A stretch of 54,167 bases of DNA, taken from contig CABSJL010000010.1 of assembly GCA_902478055.1 (NCBI GenBank), forward strand, positions 1 through 54,167, read 5' to 3'. The position numbers and the translations under genes are program-made. Shown here in pieces: positions 1-8,333 of this stretch. Each line of letters opens with the position of its first letter. Position 1 is the stretch's first letter. The DNA is from an uncultured Veillonella sp. (GTDB lineage Bacteria; Bacillota; Negativicutes; Veillonellales; Veillonellaceae). The notes below the pieces were generated by a model. It was not told where the DNA came from, ran no database searches, and saw only the letters and a list, made by a program, of their open reading frames with translations.

Positions 1-2
1 GT

Positions 3-80
3 TGCTCTATTAAAGAAATCATCTTGGAAGAAAAACTCATGACCGAAGACGAATTTGCTGAAGCAGTTCGCATGAAATAA
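3..80 (+). CDS. C-terminal end of aspartase/fumarase-type lyase (partial)
   Basis: The window opens inside a gene whose last 25 codons are in the frame ending with TAA at 78-80. The tail (CSIKEIILEEKLMTEDEFAEAV) has the layout of the C-terminal domain of aspartate ammonia-lyase and class II fumarase: a short helix, a hydrophobic turn, then a T-E/D-E-x-F/L-x-x-A helix. The catalytic domains lie outside the window, so aspartase and fumarase cannot be told apart. A strong terminator follows at 143-170, so this gene ends its transcription unit. Confidence 0.6.
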   Translation, partial: CSIKEIILEEKLMTEDEFAEAVRMK

Positions 81-142
81 AATCTCTCTCATCTCTATGA
101 TATATCTATAACATCCTCTCATACCTCAAATGAACGGAAAAA

Positions 143-170
143 AGCCCCGATACATTTTCGTATCGGGGCT
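143..170 (+). terminator. Rho-independent terminator of the lyase gene
   Basis: A 10-bp perfect stem (AGCCCCGATA with TATCGGGGCT) and an 8-nt loop are followed by TTCTATTTT. It lies 60 bp after the stop codon of the lyase. Confidence 0.85.
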
Positions 171-249
171 TTCTATTTTAAATCTTAGATTAGCTTATTA
201 TCTTTTAACAAAATTAGAGCAGATATTAGGTAAGCAAAAACAATAAGAA

Positions 250-585
250 CTACATACATTTGTTTTTTCTAGCCCATTCATAATAGCTACTACGAGGTGG
301 CTGTTTTAATAATACTGCTGCCACAAAAATAGGCAGCAAGAACCAAGCCATAACAATTGGTATCGCTATGTAATCTAAGAAATAAAACATGCTAAATAGC
401 ATGAATGGGTATGTAATAATTGTCGCCCAGGAGATAACTTTCATAAAACCATAATTAGAATTAGAGATTAAAGATACTAGTAATGGTGAAAGCTTTTTTC
501 TTAAGAGTATTTTATATATGATCCAATAGAGAGCTATTACCGAGTAGAAGATAACTACGAAAACTAAGGGTAAATGAATATGCAC
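250..585 (-). CDS. small three-helix membrane protein, unknown
   Basis: This 111-aa protein is very hydrophobic, with likely membrane segments near residues 5-28, 48-70 and 74-95 and a basic tail. I do not recognise a family. The start is GTG, supported by AAGGGGG about 8 nt upstream. Only 4 bp separate it from the stop of the preceding 67-aa gene, so the two are probably co-transcribed. It is the last gene of a leftward run of small membrane-protein genes. Confidence 0.5.
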   Translation of the reverse strand: MHIHLPLVFVVIFYSVIALYWIIYKILLRKKLSPLLVSLISNSNYGFMKVISWATIITYPFMLFSMFYFLDYIAIPIVMAWFLLPIFVAAVLLKQPPRSSYYEWARKNKCM

Positions 586-589
586 AAAA

Positions 590-793
590 CTACCCCCTTC
601 TACGTCTTAAGTAGTTATAAATATAGTTCCATACCACATAGCTCAAAAGGATTACAATATACGTAGTAACAAAAAAATAGAAATCGACTTCATCCTCAAT
701 CATTTCAGGATTTGTAACAACATTAAAAGGGATAATTATAAGAAAGAAAAGTACAACGCCTCGTACAAAATAATTATAGATTTTTAAAAACAT
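590..793 (-). CDS. small two-helix membrane protein, unknown
   Basis: This 67-aa protein has two predicted membrane helices (about residues 9-28 and 39-58) and ends in a run of four arginines, which would anchor the C-terminus in the cytoplasm. No family is recognised. The ribosome site is weak (GTGTGAG). It is tightly followed by the 111-aa membrane protein gene. Its length, hydrophobicity and position in the cluster suggest a function shared with its neighbours, but the sequence does not show which. Confidence 0.45.
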   Translation of the reverse strand: MFLKIYNYFVRGVVLFFLIIIPFNVVTNPEMIEDEVDFYFFVTTYIVILLSYVVWNYIYNYLRRRRG

Positions 794-822
794 ATTCTCA
801 CACCGACCTTAAAACTTTAGCT

Positions 823-1125
823 CTAATATCTCATAAGTTTTATAGCTATTAATATCATAAAAAATATGATTAGAAAAACATATTTCATATTGAATAGATT
901 ATTAATCTCTTTAAATCCATTTTTCTTAAATGCTTGCATTAATAAGTTTACTTGTTTACGACTTAATATATATAAAACTATGTGCAATACTATCACCGCT
1001 ATTATTGTTGCTTTTAGATTTCCTTTGTATCCACCAGTTATCATTGCGCTAATAAGAGCTATATCCATAAGAATAATTGGAATAGCACATATAATAACTC
1101 TGTAAATAAAAAATTTACTATACAT
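823..1125 (-). CDS. small membrane protein, paralogue of the gene at 1684-1986
   Basis: This 100-aa protein has three or four hydrophobic segments. It aligns end to end without gaps with the 100-aa product of 1684-1986: both begin MYSK-FI, share YKG-LK near residue 34 and an LLN/LFN-KY motif near residue 78, and end in I-L-(K/R)Y. The pair is therefore a duplication that has diverged considerably. The start ATG follows AGGTG at 8 nt. Function is unknown. Small tandemly duplicated membrane proteins can be immunity or stress proteins, but nothing here proves that. Confidence 0.55.
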   Translation of the reverse strand: MYSKFFIYRVIICAIPIILMDIALISAMITGGYKGNLKATIIAVIVLHIVLYILSRKQVNLLMQAFKKNGFKEINNLFNMKYVFLIIFFMILIAIKLMRY

Positions 1126-1182
1126 TAATCTACACCTATAAAATAGATCTACAAGCTAGAACGCTTCGCTCTAGTCAATCAT

Positions 1183-1578
1183 TCAATTAAATATCATCCA
1201 AAATAATATAGCTGTTATGAAATATAAATAATACCGAAAAACCTTTGCATTAGAATAGCTTTTTGAGGATTTAAGTTTAAATGTTGCAATAATCTCAACA
1301 ATAACTAAGATACCCATATTTACATAGAGTAAACTAAGGTAATCAACTAAATCGGGAATAAAAAATGTCTGCACCATAAGAAATAGACTGACCGGAATCC
1401 CTAAACCTAAGAAAAGACCATATAGATTAGGGAATTTCAACTCTATATTCCTCTTTAAAACATAGATTCTAATCAACCTATATAAATAATAAGCCAAAAG
1501 GCCTATAGGTACGCCAATTTTATAAATAGACAACGGAATCATTTTTAATATACTCTCTTCTTTAATGAACACAATCAA
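1183..1578 (-). CDS. four-helix membrane protein, unknown
   Basis: The open frame codes for up to 131 aa with four hydrophobic segments separated by short basic loops. The longest reading starts at TTG (1578). The first ATG is at 1542 and would give 119 aa. A purine-rich GAAGAGAG lies about 11 nt before that ATG, so 1542 is the likelier start. No family is recognised. It sits between the two paralogous 100-aa membrane proteins, which suggests a cassette duplicated around it or an insertion between the duplicates. Confidence 0.45.
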   Translation of the reverse strand: MIVFIKEESILKMIPLSIYKIGVPIGLLAYYLYRLIRIYVLKRNIELKFPNLYGLFLGLGIPVSLFLMVQTFFIPDLVDYLSLLYVNMGILVIVEIIATFKLKSSKSYSNAKVFRYYLYFITAILFWMIFN

Positions 1579-1625
1579 AATTTTAACTCTAATATATCAC
1601 AACTATCATATAAGTTCATATAATA

Positions 1626-1664
1626 AAAAGAGGTGTTGTATGTTCATATACAATACCTCTTTTA
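1626..1664 (-). terminator. Terminator after the 1684-1986 gene
   Basis: A 14-bp near-perfect stem (AAAGAGGTGTTGTA with TACAATACCTCTTT) has an 8-nt loop. Read leftward it ends in a T-rich run (CTTTTTATTA). It separates the 1684-1986 gene from the rest of the small membrane-protein cluster. Confidence 0.7.
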
Positions 1665-1683
1665 CTTTGTACCTTATGGTTTT

Positions 1684-1986
1684 CTAATATTTCACAAGGT
1701 TTATAGTCATTAATACGACAAAGGATATGATAAAAAGCATATATTTCGTATTTAGCAGTTCATAGGTCTCGTCAAATGTATCATTCTCGAATGCTTGTAC
1801 CATTAGTACCTCTTGTGTACTGAGTTCCAGGTATAGATCTAAATGGCATCCAATTGCCACTAGTATTGCTATTTTGAGATATCCCTTATATATATCCGCT
1901 GTCATATCATAGAGCAGAGAGATATCAAATAGAGCAAGTAGAATGATACATATAAGAAATTTATGGATAAAAGATTTACTATACAT
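1684..1986 (-). CDS. small membrane protein, paralogue of the gene at 823-1125
   Basis: This 100-aa protein has hydrophobic segments near residues 9-28, 36-54 and 80-98. It is the clear relative of the product of 823-1125, with the same length and the same first and last residues, but has more acidic loops (E and D around residues 50-76). The start ATG has AGGGAT about 8 nt upstream. A hairpin terminator follows. A 21-bp tandem repeat lies just upstream at 2001-2063. Function is unknown. Confidence 0.55.
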   Translation of the reverse strand: MYSKSFIHKFLICIILLALFDISLLYDMTADIYKGYLKIAILVAIGCHLDLYLELSTQEVLMVQAFENDTFDETYELLNTKYMLFIISFVVLMTINLVKY

Positions 1987-2000
1987 GATTGTATCCCTAT

Positions 2001-2063
2001 AATGAGCTCACTTTTTATTCTAATGAGCTCACTTTTTATTCTAAGGAACTCATCTTTACTTCT
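2001..2063. repeat. 21-bp tandem repeat, two exact copies plus one degenerate
   Basis: Units 2001-2021 and 2022-2042 are identical (AATGAGCTCACTTTTTATTC plus T). The third unit, 2043-2063, differs at several positions and runs into the stop codon of the metallophosphoesterase gene. It occupies the gap between that gene and the 1684-1986 gene. Confidence 0.85.
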
Positions 2064-3243
2064 AAGCTACTCCATCAAAGAATGTAATGACTGTAATTTC
2101 TCGTGGGCAGTTGATACGGATTGGGAACCAGTGTCCTGATCCGTTATTAACGTAGCACACGCTTTGTTCTTCTACGTATCGACCTTTTGTATATGGTGTA
2201 CCTGTTGGTACCAACGGCATGCCCATAAAGACGATTTGACCACCGTGAGTATGACCAGAGAGGGTCAATGGAATTTTACGTTCAATGGCTTCTTCAAAGA
2301 ATTCAGGGTGATGGGCCAATAGGATAACAAAGGCATAGTCGGGAATACCAGATAAAGCCTTATCAATCATAGCTTCACGTTTTTCTTTTTCTCGATCATT
2401 GTCGTACGCAACACCTGCAATATATACAGGTTGTTTACCGCCCATAATTTGAATATTGCTATTCACAAGAATATTCATCGGTGTATTATGTTTCAGCTCG
2501 TCTAATACCTTATTCACATCGTGATGGTATTCGTGATTACCTAAGATGAAATCAACGCCATCAGGGATTTGTTTTGCAAAGGTTGTCAGTCTTTCACAAA
2601 CCTGTGGTAACCAAGCTAGTTTATCGATTAAATCACCAGTGATAACAACGCGATCAGGCTTTTCTACAAGGGCGAGCTTTAAAATTTCATCAAGATCATC
2701 TAAGTCGATACTTGGCCCTACATGAATATCACTGAGTTGAACGATTTTATAATCCTTTAACCCAGGCGGTAAGTTCGTATACCCGAAGCTTTCATGAGTG
2801 ACCTCAATCTCATGTTGACCTACATAGGCAGCATAGCTAGAACCACCAATTGTTGCCAACGGTACCACTGTTGCCGCAGTTCTAAAGAAGGCGCGACGGC
2901 CCGTTCTATTTTCCTCTGGCGTTTTGCTCCAAATTTTATTAACCGCCCAGTATAGTAAACCGAGGACGATAAATACAGGAATAGCCAAGAATATGCCAAA
3001 GAGGAAACCGTAACTTTCAGTACGGAATAGATTCATCAACGGATAATACATCGTTCCGTATAGATCCACTTGATTGAGTATATAGTATCGGATGGCAGCG
3101 AACCACGCACCGATAATAATTATATAACCCACCCAAGCAGGCCATTTCTTTTTAGGCTTCCACAAGTTGAGGAAAAGCGCCCAAAATCCTACCAATCCTA
3201 TTACAAGGATAGCAGAAAAAATGATATTAAATAGAATTCTCAT
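2062..3243 (-). CDS. membrane-anchored metallophosphoesterase (YkuE-like)
   Basis: This 393-aa protein has four N-terminal membrane helices (about residues 3-25, 37-55, 72-95 and 90-104). A twin-arginine-like stretch (GRRAFFRTAA, 115-124) precedes another hydrophobic segment. A calcineurin-type phosphoesterase domain follows from about 165. All five metal-binding blocks are visible: SDIHVG (171-176), GDLID (203-207), GNHEYH (235-240), AHHPEF (310-315) and SGHTHGGQ (329-336). The family includes YkuE and UDP-diacylglucosamine or nucleotide phosphodiesterases. The true substrate cannot be read from sequence. The placing of the RR motif suggests the catalytic domain faces outward. The mutY stop lies only 16 bp upstream, so the two are probably one transcript. 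Confidence 0.85.
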   Translation of the reverse strand: MRILFNIIFSAILVIGLVGFWALFLNLWKPKKKWPAWVGYIIIIGAWFAAIRYYILNQVDLYGTMYYPLMNLFRTESYGFLFGIFLAIPVFIVLGLLYWAVNKIWSKTPEENRTGRRAFFRTAATVVPLATIGGSSYAAYVGQHEIEVTHESFGYTNLPPGLKDYKIVQLSDIHVGPSIDLDDLDEILKLALVEKPDRVVITGDLIDKLAWLPQVCERLTTFAKQIPDGVDFILGNHEYHHDVNKVLDELKHNTPMNILVNSNIQIMGGKQPVYIAGVAYDNDREKEKREAMIDKALSGIPDYAFVILLAHHPEFFEEAIERKIPLTLSGHTHGGQIVFMGMPLVPTGTPYTKGRYVEEQSVCYVNNGSGHWFPIRINCPREITVITFFDGVA

Positions 3244-3259
3244 TCATTGCTCCTACAAA

Positions 3260-4357
3260 TTATTTTGCTATCTCCGTCAATTTACCATGAGGACCTGCCC
3301 AAGCATAGTTAGCGAACTCATCGCGCTTGATGAGCATCCAATCCTTCGGCAATTGCTTTTGGATAGCTCCGATTGTTATATTCTTAGCATCTCCTGCATA
3401 CGTTAAATCGCCGCGAAATGCTTTCATAAACCACTTTCGATGAGAGAAAACATGTGTTATTTCTTTTACCAATACAGGTTGTAAAGCTAGTTCAAAACCT
3501 AGAGCCTTAACTAATCCTTCAAGACCTCGTTCACCTTCGTCAAAGGTAGATACCATTCCCACCGAAGGGAATTCCCACATAGACCGCAACAATCCACGAT
3601 TCGGGCGTTTATGCAATAGGTAATGGTCTTCGTATTGCAAGATACCTACAAATAGAGGCACCTCTACAACCTTCGTTTTCTTGATACGCACTGGTAATTT
3701 GTCCGTATCCTTATGTTGGTATGCTTCGCACATGTTTACAATAGGACATTCTCCACAGCGTGGCGTTTTTGGAATGCATACAGCAGAGCCAAAATCCATT
3801 AAGGCTTGGTTAAAATCACCAGGCCGATCGTGAGGTAATGTTTCCTCTACAATTGCAGTTATGGCCTTCTTACCTTTAGTGCTCAAAATATCATCAAAGA
3901 TGCGATATAAACGAGCGTAAATACGCAGCACATTGCCGTCTACAGCTACCTCTGGTTCGTTGTACGCCATAGATAGCACGGCCCCAGCCGTATAAGATCC
4001 TACGCCCTTCAAGGACTCCATAGTCTTGCGGTCACGGGGCACAATACCACCGTAGTTTTCCACGACGTCCTTTACGCCAAGGCGCAAGTTACGAGCACGG
4101 CTATAATAACCAAGCCCTTGCCAAGCGTGAACCACCTCATCTTCAGAGGCCTTTGCTAGGTCCTCCAAGGTTGGAAATAAACGCATCCAATTGTCATAAT
4201 AGGGTTTCATCGCCTCAATGCGCGTCTGCTGGCTCATCACCTCAGACACCCAAATCTTATAAGGATCTCCACAATCGCGCCACGGCAATTCCCGTTTATG
4301 CACATCATACCACGCCAACAGCTGTGGCACCCACTTAGGGTTCTTTTTATCAGTCAT
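3260..4357 (-). CDS. mutY: A/G-specific adenine DNA glycosylase MutY
   Basis: This 365-aa enzyme removes adenine mispaired with 8-oxoguanine. Visible features in order: the catalytic glutamate in WVSEVMSQQT (E39); the helix-hairpin-helix LKGVGSYTAG (116-125) followed by VDGNVLR with the catalytic aspartate D140; the [4Fe-4S] loop with cysteines 194, 201, 204 and 210 in the usual C-x6-C-x2-C-x5-C spacing; and a C-terminal Nudix-like 8-oxoG recognition domain ending in the FSHRKW region. Length is normal. The start ATG has GAGG 4 nt upstream. The upstream leftward neighbour is an MTH1-like Nudix hydrolase, which makes a compact oxidised-guanine defence unit. Confidence 0.95.
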   Translation of the reverse strand: MTDKKNPKWVPQLLAWYDVHKRELPWRDCGDPYKIWVSEVMSQQTRIEAMKPYYDNWMRLFPTLEDLAKASEDEVVHAWQGLGYYSRARNLRLGVKDVVENYGGIVPRDRKTMESLKGVGSYTAGAVLSMAYNEPEVAVDGNVLRIYARLYRIFDDILSTKGKKAITAIVEETLPHDRPGDFNQALMDFGSAVCIPKTPRCGECPIVNMCEAYQHKDTDKLPVRIKKTKVVEVPLFVGILQYEDHYLLHKRPNRGLLRSMWEFPSVGMVSTFDEGERGLEGLVKALGFELALQPVLVKEITHVFSHRKWFMKAFRGDLTYAGDAKNITIGAIQKQLPKDWMLIKRDEFANYAWAGPHGKLTEIAK

Positions 4358-4459
4358 ATTACCTCAAAATATTATAAACTTAGGACTCTAGTACCACGTT
4401 CATGTCTATAGGCATATTACAAGCATATTGCATATATGTTACAGCCAATAAGGTACAGG

Positions 4460-4981
4460 TTATCCATTAATATACAGATCAATGCGTGCCAAGTGTTCGC
4501 TTTCAAGAACGGTATCCACAGTGGTCAGATCCATCTTATCTACCGTACTGTTGTCTCGGCCAAATACGATAGGCCCTTTTAATTTCTTGCCTTCTAGCAA
4601 CATTGGTAACCATTGGCGGTCACCATCCCACATGCGGTCGTAAGGAATTTTGTCTACTGTTAGCCAATGAGGTTCCATTTCGTCTGTTTCCTCTACATTG
4701 CCTGTGAAAGCACGCAAAAAGTACACATAACCTACATGTGTTAAGCTTTCATCAAAAGGAAATTGAAAATCAAAGGCAGCCACACATTTTAAATCTTCCG
4801 GGCGACCATGAAGTCCAGATTCCTCAAATAATTCGCGAATAGCACAGTCTCGGAAGCTTTCACCAGCCTCGAGTTTACCGCCAAATCCATTATATTTATC
4901 AGCCCCGAAACCGCGTTTCTTACGACCTAGCAATATGCGATTTTGTTCATCAATGGGAAATACGAGCGTCGTCGGTTTCAT
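4460..4981 (-). CDS. Nudix hydrolase resembling MTH1 (8-oxo-dGTP diphosphatase)
   Basis: This 173-aa protein carries the Nudix box from GFGGKLEAGE to RELFEESGL (about residues 31-56, GX5EX7REUXEEXGU). Around it are features of animal MTH1/NUDT1 rather than E. coli MutT: LLGRKKRGFG before the box, YNGFGGK with the asparagine that in MTH1 contacts the base, DEMEPHW, IPYDRMWDGD matching the MTH1 WPDD block, and LLEGKKLKG. It probably hydrolyses oxidised purine nucleoside triphosphates to monophosphates. It sits about 100 bp upstream of mutY on the same strand, so prevention (MutT role) and repair (MutY) are neighbours. The assignment to MTH1-like is from remembered family motifs. Confidence 0.85.
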   Translation of the reverse strand: MKPTTLVFPIDEQNRILLGRKKRGFGADKYNGFGGKLEAGESFRDCAIRELFEESGLHGRPEDLKCVAAFDFQFPFDESLTHVGYVYFLRAFTGNVEETDEMEPHWLTVDKIPYDRMWDGDRQWLPMLLEGKKLKGPIVFGRDNSTVDKMDLTTVDTVLESEHLARIDLYING

Positions 4982-5051
4982 AGGGCCTCCTTAATCGTTA
5001 AAATAATACCCTATTATTATACCATTATTTCATGTACGAATGGGCTAATTA

Positions 5052-5060
5052 TGGTATGAT
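5052..5060 (+). promoter_or_regulatory. Candidate extended -10 promoter for the 5096-7004 operon
   Basis: TGG-TATGAT matches a TGn-extended -10 hexamer, 35 bp upstream of the first gene of the rightward operon. No good -35 hexamer is visible, as is usual for extended -10 promoters. Confidence 0.45.
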
Positions 5061-5095
5061 TAAGAGTATAGATTTTCTTATACGGAAGGAGGCAC

Positions 5096-5872
5096 ATGAT
5101 GAATAAACCACTACGATTTAACATCGCACTAGGGCGCACAAAGCCTGTTAATATTCGCAATGAAGAAGTGCGCTGCCCCTTCTGTGATCGTTCAAAATTA
5201 ACGGATATTCTAGATACTTCAGGTCATATCATATGGCTCATGAACAAATATCCTGTATTAGATAAAACATGGCCAACGGTTATTATTGAAACAGAAACGG
5301 ACGAAGGCGAATTTTCTACATTATCTGCCGATGAAGCGGCTCGCATTCTCCAATTTGGTCTAGATAAATGGCGTGAAACACGGGAACGGAAAGAGTTCAA
5401 ATCAGTACTCTTCTTCAAAAATCACGGATACATGTCTGGCGGTTCTATCCGCCATCCGCATAGCCAAATTATAGGCCTTGAGGATTACGATTACCACGAA
5501 GATATTACGGCCCAAAATATGGAAGGCTGGCTCTTGTACGAAGATCAAGATGTGCGCATCACCTTATCTACACAGCCTATAATTGGATTCTTTGAGTACA
5601 ATATACGCTTTAAACCAGATGCACCTGTGCGCTCCGTAGCGTTAAGATTACAGCAAGTATTGCGTTATGTATTGCGCAGCATCGCCAATTATAGCCAGTC
5701 CTACAACTATTTTGTATATAATCTTGAGGACGGCTACGACTACATCAAGGTAGTAGCCCGTTATGTCACAACACCACTTTACGTGGGTTACAAAATTCCT
5801 CAAACTTGCGATGAGGAACGAGCTGCAAAAATCATTCAAGACATTGCGCCGTACTTCCACGCCTCTAAATAG
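5096..5872 (+). CDS. DUF4931-type GalT/HIT-like protein
   Basis: This 258-aa protein has a CPFC zinc-type motif near residue 27 and the histidine triad-like HPHSQI near residue 121, both characteristic of the galactose-1-phosphate uridylyltransferase/HIT superfamily. Overall it resembles the DUF4931 branch found in Firmicutes. It may be a nucleotide-sugar or nucleotide phosphate transferase or hydrolase. The substrate is unknown. The start ATG is preceded by GGAGG at 5 nt. It is followed 55 bp later by a phosphohydrolase gene. Confidence 0.75.
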   Translation: MMNKPLRFNIALGRTKPVNIRNEEVRCPFCDRSKLTDILDTSGHIIWLMNKYPVLDKTWPTVIIETETDEGEFSTLSADEAARILQFGLDKWRETRERKEFKSVLFFKNHGYMSGGSIRHPHSQIIGLEDYDYHEDITAQNMEGWLLYEDQDVRITLSTQPIIGFFEYNIRFKPDAPVRSVALRLQQVLRYVLRSIANYSQSYNYFVYNLEDGYDYIKVVARYVTTPLYVGYKIPQTCDEERAAKIIQDIAPYFHASK

Positions 5873-5927
5873 TTTAATATACAAATTGTATCTAAATAAT
5901 TTTGATGATATATTTGAAAGGATGTTT

Positions 5928-6764
5928 ATGAAAGTATTTGCCATCGGCGATCTCCATCTATCTGGCAATCCTCCGACGAAGCCGATGGATATTTTTGGTC
6001 CTCACTGGGATAATCACTGGAGTCGCATCAAAGAAGATTGGATTGACCGTGTGACAGATGATGACATCGTCTTTCTCGTAGGTGACATGAGTTGGGCCCT
6101 TCGCCTTGATGAAGCAGCTTGCGATTTACAAGAAATTGCATCCATGCCCGGCAAAAAATATATGATTCGCGGTAACCACGACTACTGGTGGGCCTCCGCT
6201 AACAAGATGAGAAATCTCATGGGTGATGCTATCACCTTTTTACAAGGCCATGGTACAGCAGAACTCATTCAAACAGAAGAAGGCCCTCGCATTATTGCCT
6301 TTGGTGGAACACGCGCCTACCTCTGCCCTGGAGACTCCCATTTCACACCAGAAACAGACCAATCCATTTACGATAGAGAACTGATGCGTACCGAAGCAGC
6401 ATTACTAGAAATGAATAAAGCTGTAGACATACTAAGAGAAGAAATTACTGCTGAAGCAAAGGTTGATATAACAAATCTTAATAAAGCTGATACAACAGAT
6501 TCTGATAAGGCCTATCTATCAGCAATAGATATAGACAACACACCAGTAACAAAAATCTTATTGTTGCACTACCCTCCGTTCAATGAATCCAATGCTCCTT
6601 CAGGCTTTACAGCACTCATGGAGACATACAATGTAGATACTTGTATCTTTGGACATTTACACGATCAAATATCCTTTAAGCGCATTCCAAAGGAATTTGG
6701 TTCTACTAAATTAGAGCTAGTGTCTGCAGATTACCTAGACTTTAGACTGAAAGAAATTATGTAA
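5928..6764 (+). CDS. metallophosphoesterase (COG1768-like)
   Basis: The start chosen here is the ATG at 5928, because AAAGGA lies just upstream and the protein then begins MKVFAIGDLHLSG, the first metal-binding block. The open frame extends upstream to 5763 but overlaps the previous gene. The 278-aa product has GDLHL (residues 7-11), GDMSWA, RGNHDYWW and a late GHLHD block, all for a two-metal phosphohydrolase. A low-complexity acidic insert (roughly residues 165-205, rich in D, A, T and K) separates the N- and C-terminal halves and looks like a surface loop. Cytosolic; substrate unknown. Confidence 0.8.
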   Translation: MKVFAIGDLHLSGNPPTKPMDIFGPHWDNHWSRIKEDWIDRVTDDDIVFLVGDMSWALRLDEAACDLQEIASMPGKKYMIRGNHDYWWASANKMRNLMGDAITFLQGHGTAELIQTEEGPRIIAFGGTRAYLCPGDSHFTPETDQSIYDRELMRTEAALLEMNKAVDILREEITAEAKVDITNLNKADTTDSDKAYLSAIDIDNTPVTKILLLHYPPFNESNAPSGFTALMETYNVDTCIFGHLHDQISFKRIPKEFGSTKLELVSADYLDFRLKEIM

Positions 6765-6773
6765 GGAGAGACC

Positions 6774-7004
6774 ATGAGTCGCATTCATAAAGAACATTTA
6801 CAAGCGGGATATATCTTTGGTGATACTATCAACCAAGAATATATTTACTTGCCCTCTGGTGAGGTAGGCACTGACCATCCTTTGGCTGTCCTCGAAACAC
6901 CGACAAAGCGTGAGGATATCACATTGGATGAAGCGGTCCACATGATTGACACATTAACACTAAAACGTTGTAGCCATCCTACACTAGGGAAAAAATCATT
7001 TTAA
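6774..7004 (+). CDS. small conserved-looking protein, unknown
   Basis: This 76-aa soluble protein lies 9 bp after the phosphohydrolase and has an AAGGAGAGACC ribosome site. It has no cysteines apart from one near residue 66 and no motif I recognise. Close spacing and the strong terminator directly downstream (7040-7068) show it is the last gene of the three-gene operon. Confidence 0.6.
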   Translation: MSRIHKEHLQAGYIFGDTINQEYIYLPSGEVGTDHPLAVLETPTKREDITLDEAVHMIDTLTLKRCSHPTLGKKSF

Positions 7005-7039
7005 TAACAAATAGATTATAAAAGCACATTAATAACAAG

Positions 7040-7068
7040 AAGCGGATAGATATGAAATCTATCCGCTT
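7040..7068 (+). terminator. Terminator of the 5096-7004 operon
   Basis: An 11-bp perfect stem (AAGCGGATAGA with TCTATCCGCTT) has a 7-nt loop and is followed by TTTTGTATT. Confidence 0.85.
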
Positions 7069-7110
7069 TTTGTATTGGCTTATACATTTTTTAGATGTTC
7101 AATAAAAGGA

Positions 7111-8091
7111 TTAGCCTAAGAATCCACCATGTCCCATGCGAATGCAGTCTTCTTTAGTAATTTCATCATTTGCTACGAGGCGTGGCAAGATTTCATCAAA
7201 TGCCGTTGGTTTGCTAAATAATACGCCACCTGGAACGCCAAGAATCGGTGTACCATCAGCACAGTAAGCAATACAAACCATAGAACCTGGCAACACAGGT
7301 AATCCGTATGTCACTACGCGATCTGCATAACGTTTAATGGCCCCTGGTGTTAAATCGTCAGGGTCAACGCTCATGCCGCCGGTACAGAAAATAATGTCAG
7401 CACCAGCTTGTTTTACCTTGTCGATAGCGGCCACGATATCGTCTGTATTATCTGTTACGATTTCATGAGCTACCTTTTTTACGCCGAATTCTGCACAACG
7501 TTCTTCAATGATTGGGGTGAAAGCATCTTTAATACGGCCTTCAAATACTTCGGAACCTGTAGTAACAATGCCCATTGTTTTACGTACAAATGGTTTTACA
7601 TTAAGTAAAGGCTTGCCATTAGCAATTTTCTTTGCAGCCTCCACTTGTTGTTCCTCTAATAACAATGGAATACAACGCATGCCCGCTAATTTATCGCCTA
7701 CTTTCACCGGTGTATTATTAAATCTCGTTACGATAGTAAGCTCGCCAATGCTATTAATAGCATGTAAGCGATCTACATCAACTTTAAAGAGACCGTCTAC
7801 GTCCGCAATAGCTTCGATTTTACCTTGCGCCATAGGTCCATCGTGCATATTTTCGCCACCTGCCATATTGTACAAAGCACGTGCCACGTCCTCTTCGTGC
7901 AAGAATCCTTCATCCTCAGGTTCCATCACAAAGATATGCTCTTTACCAAGGTCTAGTAATTTCGGAATATCCTCTTCCGTAATAACATGGCCACGACGGA
8001 ATGGCGTATCTTTCACCTCTCCTATGACAATGCGTACTAAATCATGTATTAATGCATGCCCTACAGCATCTTGTGTTCTAATGGATTTCAT
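7111..8091 (-). CDS. molybdopterin-binding (MoaB/MoeA-like) protein
   Basis: The C-terminal half of this 326-aa protein is a MoCF-type molybdopterin-binding domain. Seen are TTGSEVFEGR (about 176-185), the DNTDDI block, FCTGGMSVDPDDLTPGA (about 236-252) and GVPGGVLF near the end. The N-terminal part (VGHALIHDLVRI) resembles the MoeA-like region of clostridial proteins annotated as molybdopterin-binding. It is shorter than classical MoeA (about 400 aa) and probably lacks part of domains II and IV, so a role in selenium- or molybdenum-dependent hydroxylase maturation is as likely as general cofactor synthesis. GGGAG precedes the ATG at 7 nt. It appears to be transcribed alone. Confidence 0.8.
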   Translation of the reverse strand: MKSIRTQDAVGHALIHDLVRIVIGEVKDTPFRRGHVITEEDIPKLLDLGKEHIFVMEPEDEGFLHEEDVARALYNMAGGENMHDGPMAQGKIEAIADVDGLFKVDVDRLHAINSIGELTIVTRFNNTPVKVGDKLAGMRCIPLLLEEQQVEAAKKIANGKPLLNVKPFVRKTMGIVTTGSEVFEGRIKDAFTPIIEERCAEFGVKKVAHEIVTDNTDDIVAAIDKVKQAGADIIFCTGGMSVDPDDLTPGAIKRYADRVVTYGLPVLPGSMVCIAYCADGTPILGVPGGVLFSKPTAFDEILPRLVANDEITKEDCIRMGHGGFLG

Positions 8092-8333
8092 AATATCTCC
8101 CTTTATAATCTAGAATTCTATGTAATGTATTATACTCAAAATTTTCTTCAAACTTTAAATTCTGAACTCTATACAATGTATGTTATAACAACAAAATGTA
8201 CCTAATCCTATTCTGAATTTCTTGCAAATTAGTTTATAAATATCTTCCGAATAAGACCTAAATAGTCTTATGTATTAATCATATAAAAATAGCTTTATAT
8301 ATGCTGTAACTCAAGTCACCTTATTTGGTAAGA

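Noticed and set aside
5763..5927. N-terminal extension of the phosphohydrolase gene
   Set aside because: It overlaps the preceding gene, and the ATG at 5928 has its own AAAGGA and begins directly at the first metal-binding motif.
8092..8333. Possible gene or RNA between crcB and the molybdopterin protein
   Set aside because: The 240 bp are AT-rich. Two imperfect copies of an ATGTAATGTATTATA-like string occur but form no clear structure.
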